From contig NZ_JAGHRA010000007.1 in the NCBI RefSeq assembly GCF_017744015.1, positions 124,001 to 188,000 on the forward strand: a DNA stretch of 64,000 nt, in the 5' to 3' direction. Of the stretch, positions 57,040 to 64,000 are shown one piece after another; position 1 is the first letter of the stretch; each line of letters opens with the position of its first letter. A program made the position numbers and the translations under genes. The notes beneath the pieces are model-generated. The model searched no databases, had not been told where the DNA came from, and worked only from the letters and a program-made list of their open reading frames with translations. This DNA is from Paracoccus sp. R12_2. Lineage in GTDB: Bacteria > Pseudomonadota > Alphaproteobacteria > Rhodobacterales > Rhodobacteraceae.

Positions 57040-57068
57040 TTGCGCGCTGCCCTGCCATTGTCTAAACG
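57040..57068 (+). promoter_or_regulatory. Predicted tRNA-Thr promoter
   Basis: TTGCGC, 17 bases, TAAACG, ending 14 bases before the tRNA. It shares its layout with the tRNA-Glu promoter. Confidence 0.6.
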
Positions 57069-57082
57069 CCCCATCACCCGGC

Positions 57083-57157
<75 letters not shown>

Positions 57158-57282
57158 TGGTTCTTCCCGAGATATCAAGAAGTCCCGCGCATACCGAAGG
57201 GCTGGCGGAACGCGGCACGACACCGGCGTTCTGCACCAAGGCCCTTCAGATGGCCGCCCTATCAAGGACAAGACTTCAGCCA

Positions 57283-57603
57283 TCAACCAGATTCGCTTGA
57301 AGGTAACTGCTGATGTCCGCCGCCGATCAGGGAAGACCGGTTGATGATGAATTCAAGGTATTCGGCATGGTCGTTGCCGTCAAAGCGTGACGAAAAGCGG
57401 GCGCGGGCGATGGCATCTGCCACGGCAACGGCGCCATGGTTGTGGGCGGGCAGTGGCGCCACGCAGTGCCGCTTGGATGTCAGATGAGAGCAGACAGGAG
57501 AACGAATATATAATTCAATGCCGTCAATTTCGGGATGCCTTGTCCGCGGGTCGACTTCCGTGATCGAAAAGGCAGAACCACTGCCTTCAATCAGCAATGG
57601 CAA
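57283..57603 (-). pseudogene. Coding fragment between tRNA-Thr and tniQ
   Basis: An open frame of about 106 codons without an ATG start (first codon TTG immediately after a stop). Its last 60 codons, reading HNHGAVAVADAIARARFSSR and then FDGNDHAEYLEFIINRSSLI, have strong GC third-position bias and look like the C-terminus of a real protein. The upstream part, from about 57470, is AT-richer and may be transposon end sequence. I do not recognise the family. It could be the tail of a gene broken by insertion or a small intact gene. Confidence 0.4.
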
Positions 57604-57720
57604 TAATCACAAAGATCTGCCGCTGGCGCAGATAATTTCGAAGCAACATCAACAACAGGCCAAACAGTCCGGCAGTTCGCCCTGCCCTTTTTCTCAGATA
57701 GCGTTGCCTCACCGCGCACA

Positions 57721-57751
57721 TGACAAAGCCGGCGCGTAGCCGGCTTTGTCA
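57721..57751 (-). terminator. Perfect hairpin downstream of tniQ
   Basis: TGACAAAGCCGGC and GCCGGCTTTGTCA form a 13-bp perfect stem around five bases, beginning 11 bases after the tniQ stop. It is a plausible terminator for the tns operon, though without a T run. The TGACA/TGTCA tips could also belong to the transposon end. Confidence 0.55.
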
Positions 57752-57761
57752 GATCATGGAT

Positions 57762-59555
57762 TTACGCAACGTCGGCGCGTCGAAAGATCATTGTGCTACG
57801 TAATCCCAACGGGAGCGGCAGCGCGCCATTGGAGATCTGATGGTTAAACTCGTCGTCAGCTGATCGACCCGACCGTTCGGCCAGCTCGTTCAGGGAGACA
57901 TATGCTGCCTGAAATTCCTCAAGCGATTTTCTGCAGCTGTACTTACCGCCTCTGATGCTGACGCTCTTACGCTTCGTAGGTGGCGCAAGAAAGCCAGCTT
58001 GCCGCAGGCAATAAACTGTTGGCCTGCTGATTTTTAGAAGCCGAGCAACGCTCCATGAGGATGCAACAGGCTCTTGGGCCCGGCGGTAGATACCGTTCAG
58101 AGAGCCTGGATGAACCCGAAATGCTCGGAAATTTTCAGCATGAGCGCCTTCGAAATATAATGGAATGCGATGCTCAAGGATGAACTCCGTGAGTGAGGCG
58201 ATAGTCACGCCACGCCGGCGCGCGGCGGTGGAGATATCAATGAGGTCCTTGGTAGCGTCGGCTGGCTTGGCAAAAGCCCTGAACCGTTCAAGAAATTCGT
58301 CCAGATCCTCCCTTCGGTAGTTGGTTGACCTTTTCCCATATTCCGATTGCTTTGGGATGAGCCCGTGGCTTGCCAGTCGCGCAAGCACCACCGTTTCAAC
58401 ACCAAGCAACGCCGCGGCTTCCTTCGCGCTCAGACGCATGCCGATCTCGGCGACGATGTCGTTGAGCAGGGCTGTTGGGATATAGCGCGTCAGCGTGTAA
58501 TACCTGTTCTGAGCATCCGCCTTGGCCATCCCCATAGTGGCAAGTTTGTGACCCAGCCTGTGGTGAGGAATGCCGAACACTTGCTTTGCCGTCGACAAAG
58601 AGTGAACCTGCTGCTCCGGACAAGGCTTTCCGAGAACAATTGACCCCCTCGTGACGGGAAAGTGTTCGAATATAAAATCCCGAACAACGTCGCGCACAAC
58701 GTCAAAATCCCGATCATCATCACGAGAGCGCAGCCAGTCGAAGAATACGCCGTAGTGCGACCGGTAGAGTTTTTCTCCCACCGGATGAGAATCCTGGATT
58801 TCTTTGAGCTTTTGACGCAACGCCTCCGGACCCCCGCGAAGGATGCTCAAGGCAGCGGTGCCGGCCGCTGCCCATTGGGCGTCCCGAAGTTCCGCTCGCT
58901 TTACCCTTGGTCCCAAGGTCAGAAGCGCGCCAAGCATCTCGCAAGTCTGCGCTGCAATATGAAACAGCAAGCGGTCCAGCCAGCTTTGACCGGGTCCGTT
59001 CTGGATTCGATCGGTCAAATACCTCTCCAGTTCCAGATCCTGAGGCACAGCTAGATCACCGGCTGTCGGTCTAAAGCCGTCGAGCATGGGTATGTGATCG
59101 AAGCAATCATTGCCGTTTTTTGGCTTGGGAACGGTGACGAGGTGGCACCCATGTGTCTGGCAGGTGCGGATCGCCGAGAGTTGCCAGACCCCATGATGGA
59201 CGATTTGTGTCGTGTTGCGCACCTCGCTAATACACATGGGGCAAATCCGAAGCGTTGTCCGTATAAACCCTGTGAATTTGATGCGTTCGTTACCGAGTCG
59301 AAACCAACCCGGTTCAATCAGGGAAGGTGTTGCCGCTTGCAGCGGGACGGGGTCGATATCGCCCAGAACTGCCAACCTTTGGATTTCGACCGGATCGCCG
59401 TTCACAAGCGCGAAGTAATCGATCCCAGTGTCCGAACAGAAGGTGATCATCCGCGGCACTCCATTCCGCCGCGCCAGGCGAGAGGCGAAGGATGTCGCGG
59501 ATTCCCCCACAATCGTGGGGACTGTCAACGGTAGCGGTTTTGTTGCCGTGAACAT
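57762..59555 (-). CDS. tniQ: TniQ/TnsD-like target-site selector with extended C-terminus
   Basis: 597-residue TniQ-family protein. The N-terminus has GESATSFASRLARRNGVPRM, matching the TniQ opening motif, and a zinc-finger with C105-x2-C108 (ICPMCISE) and C132-x2-H135 (TCQTHGCHL). The C-terminal half (about residues 318-550) contains three or four helix-turn-helix-like units, such as LSAKEAAALLGVETVVLARL and WSVARLLKISRPTVYCLRQ. Plain TniQ proteins are shorter; the length matches TnsD, which binds a fixed attachment site. The start at 59555 overlaps the tnsC stop by one base (TGATG). Placement behind tRNA-Thr suggests the tRNA region is the target. Confidence 0.88.
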   Translation of the reverse strand: MFTATKPLPLTVPTIVGESATSFASRLARRNGVPRMITFCSDTGIDYFALVNGDPVEIQRLAVLGDIDPVPLQAATPSLIEPGWFRLGNERIKFTGFIRTTLRICPMCISEVRNTTQIVHHGVWQLSAIRTCQTHGCHLVTVPKPKNGNDCFDHIPMLDGFRPTAGDLAVPQDLELERYLTDRIQNGPGQSWLDRLLFHIAAQTCEMLGALLTLGPRVKRAELRDAQWAAAGTAALSILRGGPEALRQKLKEIQDSHPVGEKLYRSHYGVFFDWLRSRDDDRDFDVVRDVVRDFIFEHFPVTRGSIVLGKPCPEQQVHSLSTAKQVFGIPHHRLGHKLATMGMAKADAQNRYYTLTRYIPTALLNDIVAEIGMRLSAKEAAALLGVETVVLARLASHGLIPKQSEYGKRSTNYRREDLDEFLERFRAFAKPADATKDLIDISTAARRRGVTIASLTEFILEHRIPLYFEGAHAENFRAFRVHPGSLNGIYRRAQEPVASSWSVARLLKISRPTVYCLRQAGFLAPPTKRKSVSIRGGKYSCRKSLEEFQAAYVSLNELAERSGRSADDEFNHQISNGALPLPLGLRSTMIFRRADVA

Positions 59556-60505
59556 CAGCGTTTCTCCCGTGAGAAGACCTGCCGCGCATCGATCCGGTAA
59601 AAATCGGGTATGACGAACGGGTTGAACGCGTCGTCGCAAGCGGTCCGCAGGTGATAGGCGCGGGCAAAATCCTGGGATGCGAGCTGGCGGGCTCCTCTGA
59701 GAAACGCCTGTTCGATGGCTGCCAGCGTCAGCTCGATAACCAAGCCAAACTGATTGGCTGCCGCGTGGATCAGCCGTTCGCCATGTGCCAGCTCGACAAT
59801 GTCAGGGGCGGGCGTCAGTCCTGCGCGCTTGCAGTAGTTTTCCACGAGATCCAGCACGTCATTGCCATGCGCAACCGGTGACAAGCTGTTAAAATGCACC
59901 GTCTGCATCCGCCGCGCCAGTTGCGGGTCATGGTTCAGGATGTCCTCCAGCTCCGGCGTGCCTGACAGAATGATCCCGACCGGCCATTCGGGGTCCGTCA
60001 TCAGCGTTTTCAGCATCGAGGCCACGGCATTCAATTCGTGTTTCGTGCCCCTTGATGCCAGATCCTGAGCCTCGTCCAGATGAACGAACAGCACCTGCCG
60101 CTCCTTCAGGTGATGCCGGACCAGGTCCCAGATGTACCAGGCCTGCCGTTCTGAGCTGATCTGAAAGCCCAAGGCGCGCAGCAAGGTGTAGCCGACAAAT
60201 TTCAGCGTTGCCGGCGATGGCACGCGAAGGCTGATGATCGGCGCATCCCAATGCCGTGTCGTCGACAGCAGTTGGCCAACGCCGGCGATGAGATGAACCA
60301 TCGCCGCGCTCTTTCCAGTGCCCGACGGACCGGACAATGCCAGCCCGTGGGCTTCGCTCGTGCGGCCGGCGTCGAGATCGGAAAGGCGCTTTGCGAGGAG
60401 CATGGCGAGGGACGCCTCCAGCGGCAAGAAGCGCTCGTGGTGAACAAAATGGTCCCGAAGCGCGGCTACTTTCTCGGCGGCTTTGCGAATATTGTCATTG
60501 CTCAT
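59555..60505 (-). CDS. tnsC: TnsC/TniB-like AAA+ transposition regulator
   Basis: 316-residue AAA+ ATPase connecting target selection to the transposase. Walker A is GPSGTGKS at residues 59-66, and Walker B is VLFVHLDEAQDL with D144 and E145. SGTPELEDILNHDPQLARRMQ is the sensor and arginine region typical of TniB/TnsC. The start at 60505 (MSNDNIRKAA) follows a GGAGATT ribosome site and overlaps tnsB by 11 bases. It is much shorter than Tn7 TnsC (555 residues) and near TniB in size. Confidence 0.9.
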   Translation of the reverse strand: MSNDNIRKAAEKVAALRDHFVHHERFLPLEASLAMLLAKRLSDLDAGRTSEAHGLALSGPSGTGKSAAMVHLIAGVGQLLSTTRHWDAPIISLRVPSPATLKFVGYTLLRALGFQISSERQAWYIWDLVRHHLKERQVLFVHLDEAQDLASRGTKHELNAVASMLKTLMTDPEWPVGIILSGTPELEDILNHDPQLARRMQTVHFNSLSPVAHGNDVLDLVENYCKRAGLTPAPDIVELAHGERLIHAAANQFGLVIELTLAAIEQAFLRGARQLASQDFARAYHLRTACDDAFNPFVIPDFYRIDARQVFSREKR

Positions 60506-62630
60506 CGTCAAATCTCCAGCGGTTGCGGCGTTCACGCGCGGGCGGTGATTGGTCATGGTGGTCAGTGGCGGGATCGGAAGGCTTACCTGCGCGCGGCACG
60601 ATCTGGATACCGTCAGAGAGGGGATCCGAAGAGGGGCGGGCATGCCCGAGGCGCTCGGCATCGGAGCGCAAGGGGAAGTGCAGTGCGGATTGATTGCGCT
60701 CCACGTCCAGGTTGGTGACGTGGAACGGCGTCAGTTCACGCAGCGCAAAAGCACGCCGGTTGATTTCCGAAATCCGCTCGATCGCCCGGCGGACCATCGG
60801 CGCATCCAGCTCGGCATTCCGCCGGTGCTTGAGGCGGAGAGTCCGGGTGGCTTCCTGAAGCTCGTCATAGCTGACATCGTCGAAGCCGCTCTGATTGGCC
60901 ATGGCGGGATGCCATGTTGCGCCCACCTTGACGGCGATCCAGCCCATATCCCGCAGATCGGCGCGGATTTCGACATTGCGTTCCGGCGCGTGCAGGAACG
61001 CCTCGCGCAGCGCCTCGCAGCTATAGGTCAGGCCCGCAAACAGAACCCCGTCGCCGCGCAACGTCCGCTGCAATGGCCTGCCGAAAGCTTTGCGCAAGGC
61101 AAGGCCATCGGGAATCGGTGGTGTGCCGTGCTCGGCGACCAGGCGCGACCACGCCTGGTTGGGTGTTTCCCCACCGAGTGATCCGTGGGGCTCATGGTGG
61201 TAAATATCGACGACATAGGTCAGCAGAATCCTGATCAGGTCGTCGTCGCAGAGGCACGCCAGCTGCTCCGATGGATAATCGCCGCGCTCAATGGTGTCAA
61301 AGAAGGTGCGGCCGACCAGCAGCGGCATGAGCCGGTGCCCATAGGTGCGGAAGAAGGTTTCAATGTGACCACGAAGCCAAGGCAGGCCAGCAGGCGGAAG
61401 ATGCGCGGTGATCCCGAGCGACGACACGGTGCCTTGAAACTCATCGGAGACGAAGGCACCGCCTTGGTCCGTCACCAATGTCGCGATGCCACCACGATGG
61501 TGCCACGTGCTTTCGCATCCTGCCGCCTGTGCGATCAACGTCTTGTCGATGAAAATATCCCGCAGTGCCTTGATCGCATCGCCCGCGTTTGGTGTCTCGG
61601 CCAGACGCATGGAGAGAATACACCGGGTCGCACAATCGATGGCGACGTAGAGCCATCGGCGCCCAGCCTCGAACCGCTCCTGTCTCTCGGGCGGAAGATG
61701 ATCCCAGATGCCGGTCAAGGTCAGCAGCGAGATCACATCGAGCCGGTTTTCATCCATTTCGACACGTTCCAGCGGCTGCTGGACATCGGTGCCGTTCTCG
61801 TAAAGCGTGAACTTCGCATTTGCTGCCGCCGTACCATAGCGCTTGGCATGCACGTAGTAAGGGTCGGCCAGTGCCAGACGGCGCCTGACGCTTTGCCGCG
61901 ACGGAACCACCAGCTCGGGCAGACCCGCGTCAACCCTGCGTCTATTTTCCTGGCGGAAGAGTTCCAGCGTGTCGGCAACCGCTTGGGATTTGCTGGGGCG
62001 CTGCGTGTCGGCATAGAGTTCGATGACCTGATTCATCAGGGCTTCGGACCGATGGCTCCAACGCGGTGCGCGATTGCCGCAGCGATGGGTTTCAGGGATC
62101 AGCGCCACCGCAGAATACCCAGCCCGTTCATAGCACCGCACCCATTCGAAAGCGGTGCGGCTGCCGGGAAGCTTGCGGGTGATGATGTCGGCGCCCGGCC
62201 GGACGACCCTACCGCTGGCCTGCCCCTCACCGACGCGGCGGTGGATTTCGGCAGCCAACCTCTCCTTTTCCTTCAGGTATCCTTCGTGCGTGCGGTTGAT
62301 GAAGCCGAGCGATTCCAGATGCAGAAACGCATCGCAGAATGCCCTGCGCCAGATCACCAGGCGCCGAGCCACCTCACGCAACTCGTTGATGACATCGACG
62401 GGTTTGCGGCCGCGAATGTCCTGGGTTGTGCGATCGAAATAGCCGGCGATGTAGGTCGTATCCGGGCGGCGCAGCAGGGCAGTCAGTTCTTCATGCGAAT
62501 GACGTTCGGTGATTCCGGGTTGTCCGAGGCGCTCGAACAGCCCGCCCTTGTCGTCGATTTCCAGCGGGCGCATCGCAACGCCCCCTGTGGTGATCAGATC
62601 GGATTTGGAGAAGCGAAACCGGATCGTCAT
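60495..62630 (-). CDS. tnsB: TnsB/TniA-like DDE transposase
   Basis: 711-residue integrase-fold transposase of the TnsB/TniA/MuA group. The catalytic triad is D293 (RVEMDENRLDV), D388 (TLVTDQGGAF) and E424 (LRGHIETFF), spacing D-35-E. N-terminal helix-turn-helix regions for end binding precede the core, and a Mu-type C-terminal beta-barrel follows from about residue 530 (WIAVKVGATWHP). The C-terminal tail, rich in basic and polar residues (ARERRNRWRFDDEQ), is the part that contacts TnsC in relatives. The ATG overlaps the tnsA stop by four bases. Confidence 0.93.
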   Translation of the reverse strand: MTIRFRFSKSDLITTGGVAMRPLEIDDKGGLFERLGQPGITERHSHEELTALLRRPDTTYIAGYFDRTTQDIRGRKPVDVINELREVARRLVIWRRAFCDAFLHLESLGFINRTHEGYLKEKERLAAEIHRRVGEGQASGRVVRPGADIITRKLPGSRTAFEWVRCYERAGYSAVALIPETHRCGNRAPRWSHRSEALMNQVIELYADTQRPSKSQAVADTLELFRQENRRRVDAGLPELVVPSRQSVRRRLALADPYYVHAKRYGTAAANAKFTLYENGTDVQQPLERVEMDENRLDVISLLTLTGIWDHLPPERQERFEAGRRWLYVAIDCATRCILSMRLAETPNAGDAIKALRDIFIDKTLIAQAAGCESTWHHRGGIATLVTDQGGAFVSDEFQGTVSSLGITAHLPPAGLPWLRGHIETFFRTYGHRLMPLLVGRTFFDTIERGDYPSEQLACLCDDDLIRILLTYVVDIYHHEPHGSLGGETPNQAWSRLVAEHGTPPIPDGLALRKAFGRPLQRTLRGDGVLFAGLTYSCEALREAFLHAPERNVEIRADLRDMGWIAVKVGATWHPAMANQSGFDDVSYDELQEATRTLRLKHRRNAELDAPMVRRAIERISEINRRAFALRELTPFHVTNLDVERNQSALHFPLRSDAERLGHARPSSDPLSDGIQIVPRAGKPSDPATDHHDQSPPARERRNRWRFDDEQ

Positions 62631-63127
62631 GTCGCCACCTCCGTCAAAGCGGGACGGGTCCGGGCAAGTTGGCGCGCGGCCGCCGCAGCGGATGCGCGGT
62701 CAAGATGCCAATCCGTGACCAGCATCACCCGGTCGGCAAATTGCTTCGGTGTCGCGGCGGCGACCCTCTCCAGTTCGGAAAGGAAGTTCCGCGCGATGAC
62801 CCTTTGCATCGGCTTTACGGCCACAGCGATGCGTTCGCCGCCCGTCATTGTCACAAGGAAATCGAAGATATGCTTGGCCGGGCGGCCATCACGACCAACA
62901 TAATGCACGACGGGCGGCTGGTCCCAGATGTGCTGGATATCGTCACGCACCAAGGTCAGGCACAGGAAGGCATATTCCAGCGCGCTTTCGAACTGCAGGA
63001 TGCGCGGCCGGGGAAAGCCTGGCAGCTTGGCGACCATGGCGCCCCGGAGACTGGCCCGGGATCGGCGCGTTATCTTGCGGGTCGCGTGGCTCGGTTCCGG
63101 CCCGCGATAGATCAGGTTCTGGTTCAT
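62627..63127 (-). CDS. tnsA: TnsA-like endonuclease, short form
   Basis: 166-residue TnsA-type endonuclease that should cut the non-transferred 5' strands, allowing cut-and-paste transposition. The restriction-endonuclease fold residues are E47 in QFESALEYAF, D89 in KHIFDFLV and K105 in IAVAVKP. The residue two before the lysine, usually Q or E, is alanine here. The protein is far shorter than Tn7 TnsA (273 residues) and lacks most of the C-terminal TnsC-binding domain. Its ATG is the outer end of the tns operon. Confidence 0.85.
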   Translation of the reverse strand: MNQNLIYRGPEPSHATRKITRRSRASLRGAMVAKLPGFPRPRILQFESALEYAFLCLTLVRDDIQHIWDQPPVVHYVGRDGRPAKHIFDFLVTMTGGERIAVAVKPMQRVIARNFLSELERVAAATPKQFADRVMLVTDWHLDRASAAAAARQLARTRPALTEVAT

Positions 63128-63330
63128 GATGTTCGGAGCGCGCCTGCCACCGCCTCATGGGCGATGACGGCGCGATCTCCCCCTTTGGGATGTGTTGAAC
63201 AGCCCTGCCGGTCACCGCAACCGGCAGGTTGACTTTTTGTTCGACTCGGGGGATGAATGAGGTGTCGGCATCAATCGACATCCAAGAGGGGCACCTGTTC
63301 CAGCAGGGGTCCCTTTTTCATTTCCCGTTG
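63128..63330. other. Non-coding gap between tnsA and the Ner-like gene
   Basis: About 200 bases without a supported gene. It should hold the tns operon promoter (reading leftward) and the 3' end of the Ner-like gene. I find no clear TnsB-site repeats or terminator in it. Confidence 0.5.
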
Positions 63331-63573
63331 TCAGCTATGTCCGGTCTTCATGCCCTCCTCTGCCTCATAACGATCGGGAAAGAGCTGCTCCGGCGTGGTC
63401 CCAAGCTGGTCCGCGATCTCGCGCTGCACGCGGTGCGACCGACGGTAGCCTTGGCTGACCACGGTCACGCTGCTTTGCGAGATGCCGAGCGACCGGGCGA
63501 TCTTTGCCATCGACGAACCTACCAGCCGAAGCCGGCATTTGAGGATTTCATGGCCCTCGAGATCGACCTTCAT
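63331..63573 (-). CDS. Ner-like helix-turn-helix regulator
   Basis: 80-residue DNA-binding protein of the Ner/Nlp type, related to the Mu Ner repressor. The core is MAKIARSLGISQSSVTVVSQ and then GYRRSHRVQREIADQLGTTP, followed by EQLFPDRY, a Ner hallmark. The ATG at 63573 is preferred over TTG codons upstream. It diverges from the cargo gene at 63813 and is 203 bases upstream of tnsA on the same strand, so it probably represses the tns genes, itself, or both. Confidence 0.8.
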   Translation of the reverse strand: MKVDLEGHEILKCRLRLVGSSMAKIARSLGISQSSVTVVSQGYRRSHRVQREIADQLGTTPEQLFPDRYEAEEGMKTGHS

Positions 63574-63591
63574 GGGATGTAAGTCCTTGGT

Positions 63592-63683
63592 CTGCAGAGT
63601 TGCGCTGCGAATCAGAGATTCGGAAAATCGCCGTCTATGCAACAACTTCTGCGTTGGCTCTCATTTTTGCAGAGTTTGACTGG
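63592..63683. repeat. Pair of direct repeats upstream of the Ner-like gene
   Basis: CTGCAGAGTTGCGCTG (63592-63607) and TTGCAGAGTTTGACTG (63668-63683) match at 12 of 16 positions, one site close to the Ner start and one further out. Candidate operators for the Ner-like protein. Confidence 0.4.
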
Positions 63684-63812
63684 CAATACATCCGGCCAAA
63701 CTGAGAATTTATCACGACGCTCGGCTTATTTGGTGCTAACTTCACCGATATCCCCTGCATATAGGGCGATCGAGACCTTACTGCCTAGCCATCATACATT
63801 CCGGAGATTGGG

Positions 63813-64000
63813 ATGATTGGGTTGTCTGAAGAAGAAGTAACCGCTCTCGAGGCCGCCAAAGCGTCTGCGCTCGCCGCTCAGATTATTATTGATCGGCTGG
63901 TGAGAAAAAGCCGCGATGCTCGCCTGACCGAGATCCTTGCAAGAAAAACGGCCCGGCCTGCTGCCAAGCCGATGGTATTGCTGGAAAAGACCCCGGAACG
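63813..64000 (+). CDS. Start of an unrecognised cargo gene, cut by window edge
   Basis: An open frame from ATG 63813 (GGAG ribosome site ten bases upstream) running off the window after 62 codons. The visible product starts MIGLSEEEVTALEAAKASAL and is a predicted helix rich in Ala, Glu, Arg and Lys, with no domain I recognise. It diverges from the Ner-like regulator and is the first gene on the cargo side of the element. Confidence 0.6.
   Translation, partial: MIGLSEEEVTALEAAKASALAAQIIIDRLVRKSRDARLTEILARKTARPAAKPMVLLEKTPE

Larger units (their letters stand above)
57478..64000. mobile_element. Tn7-like transposon (tnsA-tnsB-tnsC-tniQ), partial
   Basis: A Tn7-like transposition module fills the last 6.5 kb: TnsA-like endonuclease, DDE transposase TnsB, AAA+ regulator TnsC and a long TniQ/TnsD, all on the minus strand with overlapping genes, plus a Ner-like repressor and a divergent cargo gene. 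The boundaries are uncertain. The tRNA-side end lies somewhere in 57160-57760; composition shifts near 57478, and TGTCAGAT occurs at 57478-57485 and again at 57747-57754. The far end is beyond the window. GC content is lower and GC third-position bias weaker in tniQ than in the core genes. Confidence 0.85.

Noticed and set aside
63280-63330. Possible terminator hairpin beside the T run near 63330
   Set aside because: The GGGGCACCTG and CAGGGGTCC segments do not pair well enough for a stable stem.
57160-64000. CRISPR-guided (CAST) version of the Tn7-like element
   Set aside because: No CRISPR repeats or cas genes are visible in the window. The TniQ is long and TnsD-like, favouring fixed-site targeting. 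Cargo beyond the window was not seen.

Overview
The window is 64 kb of GC-rich chromosome from an alphaproteobacterium of the Rhodobacteraceae, most probably Paracoccus or a close relative. I infer this from the gene content and order: ffh / rpsP-rimM-trmD-rplS-rpmE, mipZ, ethylmalonyl-CoA mutase, an Entner-Doudoroff gene set, murA-DUF2948-hisD-UPF0262, and an EnuR-controlled ectoine catabolic cluster. The genus is an inference; no 16S gene is present.

Layout. 1-3398: RND efflux pump (permease cut by the window edge, plus its membrane fusion protein). 3581-8528: mipZ, an operon of a CxxC peroxidase-like enzyme with two EamA exporters, and a divergent LysR/azoreductase pair. 8827-14305: translation and secretion block (ffh, two GNATs, chorismate mutase, rpsP, a small membrane/exported ORF, rimM, trmD, rplS, rpmE, terminator). 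14316-17285: an acyltransferase and ecm. 17477-30966: a complete ectoine/hydroxyectoine uptake and degradation cluster. On the minus strand lie enuR, then uehABC, usp, eutABC, doeA, doeB; on the plus strand, diverging from enuR, lie asnC, ssd and atf. Together they import (hydroxy)ectoine by a TRAP transporter and convert it to aspartate. 31022-35700: a periplasmic molybdenum hydroxylase (2Fe-2S subunit, Tat-exported large subunit, di-haem cytochrome c) with its XdhC and MocA cofactor factors. 35822-42052: rpmG, RNase P RNA, an amidase, a lipoprotein, gatCA, an AEC carrier, tRNA-Glu and ftsY. 42169-49674: zwf-pgl-pgi and edd, the upper Entner-Doudoroff pathway, whose two promoters carry matching LacI-like palindromes; a PIN protein and RlmI-like methyltransferase lie between. 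49671-57157: a methyltransferase-TPR protein, a LysR/DUF1127 pair, the murA-hisD operon and tRNA-Thr.

57.3-64 kb is different: a Tn7-like transposition module (tnsA, tnsB, tnsC and a long tniQ/tnsD) with a Ner-like repressor and the start of a cargo gene, sitting directly behind tRNA-Thr(GGU). The TniQ carries an unusually long C-terminal half with three or four helix-turn-helix-like units, the TnsA is short and has an altered active-site neighbour. This is the most novel part of the window. The far end of the element and its cargo lie beyond position 64000. I saw no CRISPR array.
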